Positions 49,869 to 62,233 are shown, counted from the stretch's first letter. The stretch is 64,000 bases of DNA from Callaeas wilsoni (GCA_013398955.1 VWPU01014896.1:1-64000), one strand, 5' to 3'. Program-made: numbers and translations. Notes: generated by a model from the letters alone, not told the origin.

Positions 49869-50790
49869 GAAACCATCTCTCACAAAAACTCTTTCAAGTA
49901 TTAGAAACGTGATTTATATAAAAAGAAATGTAATGGTTACCCTAAAAGATATATTATTTTTCTAATTTGCATTGAAAGCAGCATATATTGAATATATTCA
50001 ATATATGAAATATATTACCCTTCTGCCAGTACTCCCTACAATCTGAGCTATTGTTCAGCAATGTTTCTAAATTACTGGGAAGACAGTAGAGAATCATCCA
50101 TTTCCTTATGTTTTCCAGCAGCCATGCCAAAAACAGAAGTTTAACTAAGTCACTTAAAATTACAAAACGTGCTGCAACTGGTGGAAACTTTTCGGAAATG
50201 CAACTGTAATTATCAGCTAAGAGATTGCAGTGCCAAAAAGCCTGTGCCAAAAGGAGCCTTCCATTTGAGTGCAACTGATGGTGTGATGAAGGACAGCTGA
50301 CAAATCGCCTCTGAGGAACAATTTCTCTTCCACTGAAGCCAGTTAGGGCATAGGAAAACATTTGGAGAATCTATTGCTCAGTCTAGTTTTCATTATGGAG
50401 CCATAAAACTAAGTTCACACTGTAGTTTTGAAACCCAAAAACTGCAGACCAGGCTCTAAGGGTAGGGAACATTGGTCTCTTTTGGACTCTGGTACCTTGC
50501 TTCTGGGAGTACCAGGAATCGTTTTGGGCTTAATTGCCCCACACAGATAAGTTCTACTGCCTTCTGAAGGGAAGAAAAAACAAAGCACTCAGGAAGACAG
50601 ACTATTAAAGGGCATTTGTCCATAAAATCCCAGAAACAAAACAATATGCCAAAACCTGACTTAAGCAGAAAGCTCAAATCACAACAGAACTGTAGCAAAC
50701 CGCATCCTAGCCTAGATCCAGGAGGAGTTTCCCCCACGCTCTAGTGAAAAACAGCTCAAGTTCTGACCATACTGTGAGAGCAAAGGCAGA
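49869..50790. other. Unique non-coding sequence
   Basis: No gene or repeat family recognised apart from the palindrome listed separately. A 135-codon minus-strand frame (49954-50361) has no domain-like features and is likely chance. Confidence 0.45.
49982..50007. repeat. 26-bp perfect AT-rich palindrome
   Basis: The left arm CATATATTGAATA is followed immediately by its reverse complement TATTCAATATATG with no spacer. It could extrude as a cruciform or be a dimer-binding site, or may be chance in AT-rich DNA. Confidence 0.9.
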
Positions 50791-50794
50791 GCTG

Positions 50795-50816
50795 CCGGCA
50801 CCCCATGGAGTGCCGG
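50795..50816. repeat. Inverted repeat CCGGCAC/GTGCCGG
   Basis: Perfect 7-bp arms at 50795-50801 and 50810-50816 around CCCATGGA, at the left edge of the CpG-rich patch. Confidence 0.85.
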
Positions 50817-50830
50817 TGGATTCGGCCGCC

Positions 50831-50873
50831 GCTGGTGCAGAGCGCTGGCCCAGCCTGCTGTGGCTGCACCAGC
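50831..50873. repeat. Inverted repeat GCTGGTGCA/TGCACCAGC
   Basis: Perfect 9-bp arms at 50831-50839 and 50865-50873 with a 25-nt GC-rich spacer that can itself partly pair. Confidence 0.85.
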
Positions 50874-51160
50874 TCAGCTCCCGCGCGCCGCTTCGGTTCG
50901 TGTGGGAGCCTCCGCCTCAGCGCGCCGCACAAACCTCTGCTCACTGCGCAAGGCCCGCACAAATACCGCTGGCCCAGGGCAGGCATGCCTCACAGGCAAT
51001 TCCTGCCGCTGAGAGCGAGGGATGCGTGTCCCTTCCGGGCACACATCCATCCTGTGCCAGCATCCCTTCTGTCTCGCACAGCGCAGATCCCTGGCAGGCT
51101 TCTCTCTCAGAGGCCTACCCAGCCTCTGCTCCTCTTCTAACCGGGAAGGACACGTGGGTA

Positions 51161-51469
51161 ATAGGAGAGACCCTTGTTATGATGATATATTTCATATTCT
51201 ACACAAACTTTTTTTTTTTTTAATGTGTGGTTATTACTTAAATTTCCATAATCATGTTATCAATAAGACAATTAGCTAGGCAGACATATTCACAATATTG
51301 CGATTTTTGATACTGTAGATAGAGGTGGGGTGTGATTTTCAAATGCACATGGGAATTCATTTCCCCTTGATACCACATGGATATACGCAGCAGAAAATCC
51401 TGCTGTCTGTCTGCATTTTTAGCTGCTAAGCACTTTTAAATTCTGGTTCTTAAGGACCGAGACTAAAAT
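51161..51469. other. Unique non-coding sequence with poly-T
   Basis: Return to AT-rich sequence after the CpG-rich patch. A T-run of about 12 lies at 51211-51222. No repeat family or gene is seen. Confidence 0.5.
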
Positions 51470-51615
51470 CCCAGATCTGTTTAAATCTGCGACAAATTCC
51501 CATTGATTTCCACAGTCCCAGGACAGCTTCTTAAATCTATATTCAAGCATCTAAATTGTCTGTTTTAATAAGTATTTAAATCTCTAATAGCTCTCATATT
51601 TAGGTAAATAGGGAT
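51470..51615. repeat. Possible ancient amniote repeat relic
   Basis: TTCCCATTGATTTCCACAGT, then a CTTCTTAAATCTA word and CAAGCATCTAAATTG, recall old sauropsid repeats of the pattern 'CCCATTGATTTCAATGGGAGTTAGGCACCTAAAT'-like order (parts only). Strongly decayed, so low confidence. Confidence 0.3.
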
Positions 51616-54600
51616 CCTAATGTAAATTTTGAAATTTAACAGCAGACCCATACATTTAGAAATCTTGCCTGTAATAATACATGTGACAATTTTCATTATT
51701 TTAGTAATTTTTAAAATACAGAAAATCCAAATATAGACCACCTTTTGAACATTAAAATAGGGTCAAAATGTCATGTGCTGTACTCCTGGACATATATTTT
51801 TCTTCTTTTTTTTTGCAGGATAACATACGGTACAGATTAGAATGTTCTACAGCAAGACTGTATCTGCAGAATCTTATAAAGTTTCATTTTAGGGAGTTGC
51901 AAATTTGATCTGGCTTCAGCGTAGGGTGTAAAGGTAAGAAAAATAACATTACAGGGATACGAACCTTATCACTGGAATGACACGAGTGCTACAGGATAGA
52001 TTTGAAAACATTTTTGCAATATTGTACCTAAATCTGGGGCAGCACAGGGTGAGCTGGTTTTGTAGCTCACATCACTTCTTTATTAAGACAGTAAAACCTC
52101 CCCAAAATTTAAAAAAAAAATTTAAAAACTTTTTAAAAGGAAGGGAAAAGATCCAATGGAACACTTGAAACAGCCAAGCTACTCTAGTAAATAGATATTG
52201 ACATTTGTAAATGAATGTGGGGTTTTAATAATTGATTTTAAAAATTGCTCTTGGTCTGACACCTCTGTTGCGGTTTCTGTCCAGACCAATTTTTACAGCT
52301 CAAGTAGCTCCTGAGCTATAGAGCTCACAACAAGACCAGTCTCAGATTCTAAACTATGATCAGGTTCTACTACAAAGAAAAGTATAGAAGCCCTAGGATT
52401 ACTGCATTTTCCTTTGTTTGTTTACAGTGCTATACAAAACAAAACCCAAAAAATCCCACTGAAGATAAATTCATTACTGTTGCTTTCCTCCTGCAGAGCA
52501 TTAATAGGTTTTAGAAATGAAATTCTTTTATTAATTTGATTAAGTCAAAGGAAAATACAAGGTTTCCATGAATAATTCAGATTAACATCATATCTTCAAA
52601 GGTCATATGTAAAACATTATTATACATCAAAAGTTCCTCACAGTCTAAGGTACATTTAATTTTCTATAATGTTGATTTATTGTTTTATAAAGCAAAATAA
52701 TAAATATAATAAATTACCCTTATATTTTCTGATCTCAGTCACTATAAAATAACTACTGTAGTTTTACATTTTCAGTGTGAAATATTAAATACATAAATCA
52801 AAACAAGATTATTTTTCATCTGGAGCTAGCTGGAAACTGGTTTCTGAAACTGACAAATTCATTTTAGATAAATGAATGTTTTAGGAAAAAGATCTTTACT
52901 GAGTCCATAGCAGCTCTAAAAGAAACTAGAATTCTGTGTTCTAATATCCTGCTTTAGTTGGCTTCCCTGTGACAGGTGCTGAATCTTGCAAATGCAGTGG
53001 CTGGAAGCAGCTCCAAGTTTCTCAGAAGGTCCAAGTTCCTCCTGTTCTCCTTGCCGATATTCTCACTGCCTTTGCCTGCTCGAAGATCATTCTCTTCATG
53101 GTGCACAGCAGCATTGCTGCTAGGCTAACATCCTTCTTAGCTGAAAATTCTGTTAGGAGATGTTTGTATACATATGTAGGTAGGTATGTAACCATTCCTA
53201 AAAATAATTGTTCACCAAGAAGGACATTAGGAAATTATAAGAACTATTCTGATGTGTAAAAGCAGATTCTGCTGGTTTTGCACTAGTTTTTTTTCTCAAC
53301 AGAAGCTACATTGAGAGCTACAAATACTGTTTTGCATCCTTGATTAAAAAGAGTAAATCTAATTCTAAGGAATCATTATAACATTTAAATACCATTTGGT
53401 TCTTGGTGCACTTAAACATTCAACCACAAGAAACTTTCAAAAGGAGTGATGGTACTAGAATACTAAAGAATTTCAGGATGCATAAGTGAATAGGAAGGGA
53501 AGAAAAACAAGGTCTACCTGAGGCTAGACATTAGACTGTTTCAGAAATCAAGACCATACCATCAACTGCATGCTCACCCCAGGGCCTTGTTTGAAACCTG
53601 GGACAGATCATATTTTGGCAGATTTTTTGATGTGGAATTCTGCTTATGGTCTATACACCTTTTCTTTCTCATTTGCAATTTTAAGACAGTTTTCGGTTTA
53701 GCAACAACACACTAAAAGTACACTTCAGCAACATAGCAGGGAAGAAGCCAATCAAACAGCACCTTCTGTATCTATTTGCTTACCTTTCCTTCTGAAGAGA
53801 TAACGCTGGATTTTCCTTGTTCAATACATTTGAGAAGTACTTGCATGAATACAAAGAATAAAAGGTGATAAAAGAAAGTGCCTAGCATGGGCCAGTCAGA
53901 TCTTTTATCTTGGACTGTTTCTTGTTGGTTTTTTGGTGTGTTTTTGCGTTCTTTATTTCAGCCTAATTTGTTTAATTTTAAGAATCAGGGAAAAAAAATC
54001 TCAAGCTCATCTAAGCTGTTGTGGAGGTGTATATCACATCCACATGATAGGTTCCTGAGGGGTGTCCCGCAGCTGAATGTTGCCATAGGCTGGTTGGTAG
54101 CTTACTGAGTTACTTACACAGACAGGAAATCTTTCAAGCACGTTTTTCAATTTTCATTTACTGCTAGAAAGATAACACTAAAAAAGCATTTATGAACAGA
54201 GAGGAAAATACAATTTTGCTATTGAGTTTACTACTTGAGGAAGAACTACTATAGGAATTAATACAGATGTTTCTTCAGTAACATTACTTTTGTTATTGCA
54301 GTTTATTTCCTTGGCCTTTATTTTGTAGGTGTGTTTCAATAGCTCTGCTGCTACGTGCATTTAAATTCTCAACTTGTCATTTCTCTTCACAATTGAAAAT
54401 AGATCTTACAGGAAATTAACTTCTATTTGCAGTACTTTAGTATTGGGAGAGCAGGTTATTCTTTCCCCTTTTGAGTCATTGGGAGACAGAGGCAACTGGA
54501 TGTCACAAATTAATTAAACTCAGACAGCCAGGAACTTCATTAATGGTACCTGTAATTCTCTGAACTGATGCAGAGCCAAATCTCAAGATCTTGATGTGAC

Positions 54601-55765
54601 TCTCATTAAGACAAAAATCCACTCAGGTAACTAGGAATTTTATTTGCTCAAGACCTAGGGAAGGGTTTCAATTTGGCTTGTTGTGGTTTCAGTCCTTCAG
54701 CCAAACCCTTACAGACTGAAAAGGCAGTGAATCTTGATACCATCCAGTTATTTGCAGACTAGTTTGATCTGACAAGAGAGATAGTATGAAATCTGGACTA
54801 AAACAAAAGAGCAATGCAAAACATATACTGGCTGAGAAGTCTTTTTGTCCATAAATTTTGCACCACTAAGCTATTTTAAAGTTTTAATCTTCTGGAGTCA
54901 AAGTGTCCAGTAAAGCACGAGTAGCTTGCCCACAGAAAATATTAAATGAACAGCTATAGAAAACTATGACCAAATAGAGAAATAAAAATAATCTGGCTAT
55001 TAGCTTTGGCACGTCCATCTTAAGATAATATGAAAAGACACAGCCATTAACTTCAGTTATTCAGTCTTGGAATCCTGCTGGATGCTTCAAGGGAGTCAGT
55101 GATACCACACTGGTGGTAATGGCTGGAAAAAGGCAAGCGTGCACTGCCATGTGAGGCAGAGATGGAGCATGTAAATGATTCCAGAATCCATTTTGTCTCT
55201 GTCTTGCATTTCTCTGTATCCCATAAAATGTGTCCCCTGCCTGTCATTTCCCAGTAGCCCAGATCTAGAGGAAATATAATATTCTCCTTCAATTTTCTTT
55301 TATAAAATGAGAACATATACCTCTACTAATCAGCAGTTACTTCATAGAAGCAGAAAAAAAGACAAGAATTTAGAGGATCAATAAATCCATTGACAAAAGA
55401 TCATAGATTTCTAGCACCTCCAGAATCCTGTACTAATTTATATGGTTGTTTACTTCTAAATTCCCTTGGAAATTCTAGTCCAAATCATCCTTCATAGAAT
55501 TTATCAAATCAGCAATTGTGTGAGAGGACTTTAAAAGGTACGTTGAACACAGTAATTTATATGTATAGTTAAGCAACAGTCTTTGTTTTGTTCAACTCTA
55601 ACCATTTGCAATTTAATATTGTATGAGTGCAGCACACTGTGTGATTAGAAAAGTATGTATATATTATGCATGTACAGACTCATATTAAGCAACCACAAGA
55701 AAATAATTGTATTGCAACATCCTATCTCCTCCAAAATTTTAAGAAGCTCAAAGCAGTTCTTGTTC
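51616..55765. other. Unique AT-rich non-coding sequence (about 4 kb)
   Basis: No gene recognised. Open frames stay under 100 codons. A TCATAGATTTCTAG word at 55401 and TCTAGTCCAAATCATC near 55475 hint at a very old CR1-like relic but are too weak to call. Confidence 0.45.
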
Positions 55766-55914
55766 GTCCTTCCTTCCTTCCTTCCTTCCTTCCTTCCTGC
55801 CTTCCTGCCTGTCTTCCTGCCTGTCTTCCTGCCTTCCTGCCTTACTTTCTGCCTTTCTTTCTTCCTTTCTTCCTTTCTTTCTTCCTTTCTTCCTTTCTTT
55901 CTTGCTTTGCTTTC
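55766..55914. repeat. Compound CT-rich microsatellite (CTTC)n
   Basis: About 150 bp of pyrimidine tract. Perfect TTCC units at the left pass into CTTCCTGC/CTGTCTTC variants and then a TTTCTTCC-type higher-order pattern. Frames of 92-109 codons here encode only repetitive Leu/Pro/Ser/Phe and are artefacts. Such tracts are often length-polymorphic and can form H-DNA. Confidence 0.95.
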
Positions 55915-57023
55915 AGCTGTTATCTTCTGCTGACTTTAAAGAAGGAAAGGAAAGGTGTACAGCAATTCTCTTCTGCATATATAAACAGTTGTTGAGGTAT
56001 CAGATCATCTCTATAATGTAATTAACTTTATCACATTTAAGTTCAGCAGTTATTTGTTGTTTCTAAAAATCACGGTACTTCTGTAACTGTCACTCAAAAT
56101 GTTTTCCTTCATATTTGCCAGTTTTACTTTCCACCTTCAAGGATATGTCCTTATATATTTAAAATACTGAGCTCTTGTTCACCTTTGTGATTAATTTTGA
56201 ATTTTTATGTCCTCCTGTTGTTTTGAAATTTGTTTTAAAAGTAGAATGAAGTTGTCAAAGGAAAGACAACATTAAGTACATGTTAAACAATGCATATCTG
56301 TCAAGGTTATGAGAATCATCTGAGTCAAATTTAGTTTCTATGAAGCCCAAAACATGATGCTTTACAAATAGGTGAGATGGAGATCAGATGTAAAGAACTT
56401 AGAGAAAATAGAAAACTTAACATCCCGAGGCTTTTGAACATGCAGAATTGCTGTAGTACTTTTTTCTGCTGCAGCATGTGTACGTTGAAGTATTTAAGAG
56501 TGAGAAAAAGACCAATGGGCTACATGGCAAAGAAAAGTTATGATAAATTGGAAGTGAGGAAGTGAATGAAGATGACAGTTGCTTAAGAGCAAGATATGAG
56601 GAGCTGTAAATTAGGAGCTATTCACTTAATAAGAGAAGAGAAAACTGAAGCTCACTACAGACTAGTTTCATGAGGGGAGAAGTCCCAGTGGAGTAGCTCC
56701 CAGGACAGGCTGCCAACCCCAAACTATATGAATGACTTAACCCTTCTTGCAGAGAGTATTCTCTGTCTCTCACAACAGCCTTATCTTGTCAGGCATCTTG
56801 GTCACAAAGTTAACAACTTTGTTTAAACTGTCTGGGATCAGTCTGGCAGGATTTACAGAAATGCAGTTGTAACCCAGATGTAAGAAGGAAGGACCCATGG
56901 CATCATGTGCAATGGTGCCTTGTGCCTTGTCAAGTGACTTGGGTGACGAGTGACCAAAACCCATCAACTCCTGTGCACATATAAGTTACATGTGTATGAG
57001 ACAGAAAGTACACCAAGAAAGCC
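55915..57023. other. Unique non-coding sequence
   Basis: AT-rich with no repeat family or gene recognised. CAAAGTT-AAC-AACTTTG at about 56805-56821 is a small perfect inverted repeat. Confidence 0.45.
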
Positions 57024-57059
57024 ATTATTATTATTATTATTTTATAATATTATTATTTT
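57024..57059. repeat. (ATT)n-rich microsatellite
   Basis: ATT units followed by an imperfect TTTATAATATTATTATTTTA stretch. Confidence 0.8.
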
Positions 57060-57385
57060 AACAAGTCACAAGTGAAAAATCCTTACCTAAAGTGAGTAGT
57101 TCACATGTTTCTGTGATTTCTCTTTGCCCAATAATAAATCCTTTCTATGGTTTGTGTGCCTAGCTGAGGCCCAAAGCTGACTGGTCCATAGCTATCTTTT
57201 TACAGTCTTTTGCCATCAGATTTCGACAGGTTCCATCGGGCAATTCAGCTGTGAGTTATGCTCTGCTCAGGAATTGCCAACTTCCAAGTGAAGTGCTTTC
57301 AGTTCAAGAAGTATGATCTGTGCAATGTCCTCAGCAACATGCTTCACCATCCCAACTGCCTTTAGTCTTAGAATAAAGATTTTTA
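57060..57385. other. Unique non-coding sequence between two triplet arrays
   Basis: About 325 bp with no recognised repeat or gene, lying between an ATT array and the complementary-type AAT array. Confidence 0.4.
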
Positions 57386-57401
57386 AAATAATAATAATAA
57401 T
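57386..57401. repeat. (AAT)n microsatellite
   Basis: About five AAT units, 330 bp from the ATT array and inverted relative to it. Confidence 0.8.
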
Positions 57402-58135
57402 GTTCTTATAGCAACCATTGGATTAATTTTTTTAAAAGGGTGTAAATGTGAAGACCAAGGGCATTTAATTCTAGGAGAAGTGCCAGCTAAGTGATGCTCT
57501 TTGAATGGGCTCCAAGGCCCTGACTCAGTTCCCATCCCTTAGACGTCTGGTGCCACGTCAGATGTGATGCTGTATCCCACTTTGCCTCCATCTGTCTCTC
57601 CAGAAGGCTGCAGGCCTCCTCATGTGCTGCATCTACCACTTCAGGCAGATGTCTTAGGTACTTTAAGGTATCTAAATATTTATGCAATGCAACAAAATCA
57701 ACCCCAAACCTCCAACTTCATTCACCTAAGAATGCAATTTGGCTCAAAAATACAAAGCATAAAATGCTAAATACTGGGAGTCACAATTATGTAGAAGGCT
57801 TGCTGTCCAAAATCCCATTATAGCCAATGAGAACCTGGTCAACAGAATCTAGTAAACCACATGGACTTCACAGAAGGTATCTACATTAGGTCTAGTGTTC
57901 AAAAGTTGTTGCTGATGGCTAAACGCAGATATTTTAATGTAGACATCAATCCCACGTTACATATCCTAAGAAAAGTATACAAGGACAGTAGGAGCTGATG
58001 CACAGGAACCTAGTCAGAAATCTCTGAAATGAACTCTTGAGAATTCAGAGGGCAGAACAGAAGTAGAGTGAGTCCAAGACCAAATGAATTTTTTCAACTC
58101 AAAAACTGTAGGTGCTCAAAATTAACAAAGTAAAC

Positions 58136-58157
58136 AGAACAGAACGTGTTCTGTTCT
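58136..58157. repeat. Palindrome AGAACAGAAC-GT-GTTCTGTTCT
   Basis: Perfect 10-bp arms (58136-58145 and 58148-58157) with a 2-nt centre. The AGAACA/TGTTCT words are steroid-receptor half-sites (glucocorticoid/androgen/progesterone type), but the 3-nt spacing of a classical element is not met. Confidence 0.85.
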
Positions 58158-59688
58158 CTTCCAGAAAATGAGAGAACACAAGGACAAAAAAGCCTAACCT
58201 GGTACATATCAAGTTCTCACCACGTTCTCCACCTTCTCCAGTACTTGAACTTCAATGGATTTGCATATTTATCAGCTGCTTAGAACTACCTATACATTGA
58301 ATCACACACTAACTATGTAGGATATGTAACAATAGCATTTCCTAATCATGGCACAACATGAACCATTTTGATAACTAACAGTAATCTGACTACCAAATAA
58401 TGCTCACACCTATTTAGACAGAAACCTAAGACCTTAATAAGGTGCAACACTTTAAGCATTTAAAATGTAGATCTAAAGAACTGTGAAGATTTTAAATTAC
58501 CAAGTAAGCATCACTCTGGTCTAGGCAACACAATGAATCATTGTAAATCACCTGGCAGAAACTGCAACTCAACTTCAAAGCAAGAATTAGTGGCTTGGAC
58601 CTCTGGGTGGAGGGAGCTATAAAACACTAACATCAGCTTTTGTATGTAGCAAGCTCATTAGAGAAAGCTCACCCTGCCCAGTACCTTATATTACTAATTT
58701 AAGGACTCTTCTTGCAACTCACCTTCTTTTCCTATGCTCTTTCACTGTAAATGCAAATGCAACAGGTAATATCACTGTAGAATATGAACTTGTTTTCTCT
58801 CTCTGCAATTGTCTTTCCCCTTTTTACTTACCTTGCTCTCTGCAGCAGCTTTCTAAAAATACCTGTTTTCAGGCACAGCACTCCCAGAGGAGGGTTTCAA
58901 AAGAATTCTCATGTCATTTGACCAATCTCCTCTAGGATATCCCTCTTCTTCTTGCTCTGTTCAGACCTCTCATGATTTTAAATTGTGAGGACTGAACTAA
59001 AATCAATAGATGCCCTGAGCTGGAGTGTGTGAGAAGCAGGCACTTGGTGGAAAGCTGCAGGATTCCTCCATCTCTCTTGCACTTTGCTCTTCTAGTTGCT
59101 CTCCAAAGCAGATGAAGAACAAAATTTTCTATGTCTATTTGGAGATCCATTACTGAAACCAGGCTGGGGACACACCATACCACCCAGAAGAAACACAGCT
59201 GATTTTAAAATTATTCTTCAAGTACCAGAAAGCCAAATTCTTGCCTACAATCAGACCTTTTCTAGTACTCTAGCATGTGCAGGATAAATGCTAGGGGTGG
59301 TTTTAACCAATTTACACTGCCAAAATAATGTATTCAAATCTTCGTTTTAGATGAGAATCAGACCCAGAGTCTCTCAGTCTTGTATAACTCAATTGTGGGT
59401 ATGTCTGCATTCATGAGGAAAAGAATGAAAATGGACTAAGAAAATACCTCCCTACTTAAAAAGAACTAATTAAAAAATGGAATGCAAAACAAATCAGCTA
59501 ACTCATTTTAAAAGGCAAAGAAGTACAGCCCACGCAGGAGAAAAAGCCAAGTTACTGACATCCCCTCTCCAGAGGATAAAGGAGGACATCTGTGAAAAGT
59601 TCTCCCTTCAGTTTCTGCAGAGTAGCAAGTGCGGGAGTTGAGTAGACATTAATCGCATTCCACCCTTTGTATCTGACAAAAAAACCCT

Positions 59689-59699
59689 GGGGGGGGGGG
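59689..59699. repeat. G11 homopolymer
   Basis: Eleven consecutive G, rare in an AT-rich setting. Prone to slippage and to sequencing error. Confidence 0.85.
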
Positions 59700-60945
59700 T
59701 AATAATATGCTGAGAAAAACCACCTACCTTTGGGATCAGATTTCACAATGAAATATAACCAGCTCTTTGTTGGAGAGGTTCTGAATTCCTGGGTCTTTGT
59801 AAGTGGGAAGTTAGCTGTGTTTCTCTATTTTACAATGGGAAAGATTTCCATCAAATCTCTCTGTCTCAGGATACCTTCCAGCAAGGAAGGGGAAAATATG
59901 TACTTCTTGCAGCATAAGTATACTCCAAAGCTGTCCTTTCAGACAGCGTGTAAATTCAGACCTTTGATGGTCAACACTGGTGCCACTACCCAATTAGGGG
60001 CTGTGTTATTAGGGCTCTCAGATGTGTTGGTGCTCTGTAATGATTTCTTTTGAATATGATTAACATTCTTTACTTTCTAGCTCAAGACGTTTTCTTGTGT
60101 TGCTTTGCACAGTCAAACAGTTTACACCCCAGTGGTGGTTAAACTTCACAGGGTAGCTGAAGTGATTCATACATATATGTTTTGTCTCTAAAGAGACTTT
60201 GGCATCCTACAGGACAAAAGACGTATTTAGAAATGCAAGTCATCTTTGTCATCAATAAATTAGATGTTGAAACACAAAAGCCAGATTCAGAGGCATGAAA
60301 ATTATTTCATTTCATTTATATTTAAAAATATGGGAGATATACACCACAGTGCTCATGAAATTGTTCAAGCTGGTTTTAATAACAGTCATTATGTTAAAAA
60401 ATGAAATTTCTCCTTGTGTCAGAGATGAACTGGGAAGAAACAAAGGAAGAGAAGTAACTCCTGCAGCACCTTTGTGCCCTTCTAGAATTGCTGCTCATCA
60501 TTCTTTCTTTCAGCAGCTCCCTTGCTCCTTTTGTACAAAAGGTACCACCACCTAATGAAACAATTAAGGCCTGACAGCTTAAATACGCTCCTCTGTTCTT
60601 TTCAAGAATAAGTGCCAGCCATCAAGACAAACTATACCCACTGCTTCACTATCAGCAGAGTCATTGTTATCCCAGATAGAGTGCCCTAAAAATAAAAGCC
60701 ATTCTGTATGCGCAGCTTCATCAAGTCAGGTCATGTCAGCCCTGCAGGGTAGACAGCACTGTACTAATTTTATTACTCTATTTTTAAACATGACCTCCTT
60801 AGATCTTTTAGTGTGTCCCACATAACAATGCAGAATTGACACACTGTATTCAAGTTTCTACTCCCAACAACCCCCAATTTTTGAATGTGTTACCCAGTCA
60901 GTAGGTTTGCTATCCAAAAGTAAGAAGCAATGGTTATATTTGGCT

Positions 60946-60968
60946 TAACGCCACCTGTTGTGGCGTTA
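60946..60968. repeat. Hairpin: 9-bp stem, 5-nt loop
   Basis: TAACGCCAC (60946-60954), loop CTGTT, GTGGCGTTA (60960-60968). A diverged direct repeat follows: GGCTTAACGCCACCTGTTG (60942-60960) and GGCTTAATGTCACCTATTG (about 60973-60991). Confidence 0.9.
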
Positions 60969-61884
60969 ATGGTGGCTTAATGTCACCTATTGGCTGTCCA
61001 GGAGTCATGAGAGGAAATCAAAATTCATATCTGCAAGGTTGATCTGTGTTACCAGTTTAATGACCCTGGCACTGTATTTCACAGTAGGTTCCATCCCCTA
61101 AAACTGAACTGGATTTTACAAGCCCATGAACGTAGTTGCAGTGGGAGGGTTTAATCCTGTATTACCTCGGATACACTGATGGCTGGAAGTCACCCCAAGT
61201 ATGACTGCCTCTCAGAGACAACACAAAAATTCTCAGGTTTTTCTGGTACATCTGAGGAGTTTTATCCTCAATAGCTCTCCTACCACAACATCAAGGTCAC
61301 TCAGACTAAGAGTTATAGTGCTAGCAGAAGACACAAAAATAGAGCAATTGCCTCTATTTATCAAGGCAAATTGATGGAAGCCCATTGGCACATAGATTTA
61401 CACCAAGCTGCAGCTCTTAGACTACCATTCATATTTGGGTTTTTTACACTAGCTGACGCTGGGCAGGTACATACATTATAGGACAAATTTTTCAAACATG
61501 AGCTGAATAAAAAAGTGCTTTCCTTCCCTTGCATCCGTTCCTCACCTGAAACAGTTTCAAGGCAAACAAAAGACATTGCAGTTGGTGCCATAGTGGTAGT
61601 TTTGGAAAACACTGAGAATCCATTCAGTGTCCAGCATGTGCACAAGAAAAAGTCACAGAATCCTATGTGAGAGGAAGGTAAGGAAGAGGAACCAGACTGT
61701 ATTCAGCAGTTCGGTGTAGCAAGTTTCTTAGACCTTCAAATCATAATTTTTATCATAAGCAATGCCATATTGGCAAGGGTCAGAGAGGAACATCTGTTAG
61801 GAACTGTAGGCAGAATCTGTGGACACCATTCTCCGTACGCTGTCACAGTATGCCTTGTAATATCCATACTCTTACCTTGCAGTG
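60969..61884. other. Unique non-coding sequence
   Basis: No gene or repeat family recognised up to the start of the long LTR. A 94-codon minus-strand frame (61361-61645) is not recognisable. Confidence 0.45.
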
Positions 61885-62233
61885 GTGGATGACGGATTGG
61901 GTTTGTATGGCAAGGTTTTCACAGCAGGAGAGAAGGGGCCTAGAGGGATGGCTTTTGTGAGAAGCTGCCGCAAGCTTCCCCTGCCCATTGATGCCAAACC
62001 CAGCTGGCACCAGGATGGAACCACCGCTGGCCATGGCTGAGGTCATCGGTGAAGGTATGTAGCTGTGTCTCTGGGATAACAAATTTGAGAAGGGGGAAAC
62101 ATTACTGTGCAGAAGCAGCTGGGAGAGCCAAGTGAGAATATGTGAAAGAAACAGGCTTGCAGACCCTAAGGTCAGGGAAGAAGGAGGGGGCAGGTGGTGC
62201 TCCAGGTGCCCCAGCTGCGATTCCCCTGCAGTC

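Larger units (their letters stand above)
50791..51160. promoter_or_regulatory. CpG-island-like patch (candidate promoter or unlisted repeat)
   Basis: By hand count 50821-51120 is about 67% G+C, and the whole patch carries roughly 27 CpG in 370 bp, against an AT-rich, CpG-poor surround. An observed/expected CpG near 0.7 fits island criteria. It contains CCCGCGCGCCG, a CAGCGCGCCGC block, and two hairpin-capable inverted repeats (50795-50816 and 50831-50873). Frames of 159 and 111 codons (+) and 76 codons (-) are open here because stop codons are rare in GC-rich DNA; none is recognisable. It might be a promoter of an unannotated or long non-coding transcript, an orphan island, or a CpG-rich LTR of a family I do not know. 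No TG...CA termini or AATAAA were found. Confidence 0.5.
57402..60945. other. Unique non-coding sequence (about 3.5 kb)
   Basis: No recognised gene or interspersed repeat. Contains an inverted repeat at 58136-58157 and an 11-G run at 59689-59699. Open frames up to 107 codons (59730-60053, +) have no recognisable domains. Confidence 0.45.

Noticed and set aside
50764..50775. 12-bp TGACCATACTGT shared with the start of the 34.5-kb LTR
   Set aside because: No other LTR landmarks (TG...CA ends, AATAAA) follow in the expected order, so the match is probably chance.
50744..51223. 159-codon plus-strand frame in the CpG-rich patch
   Set aside because: Composition effect: other frames on both strands are open too, no recognisable domain and no splice-bounded exon structure.
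55401..55500. CR1-like words TCATAGATTT and TCTAGTCCAA
   Set aside because: Isolated words about 75 bp apart without the intervening CR1 sequence. The similar TCATAGATTT at 3901 also does not extend.
55655..55995. Leu/Pro/Ser-rich frames of 92 and 109 codons
   Set aside because: Translation of the CT microsatellite in different frames.
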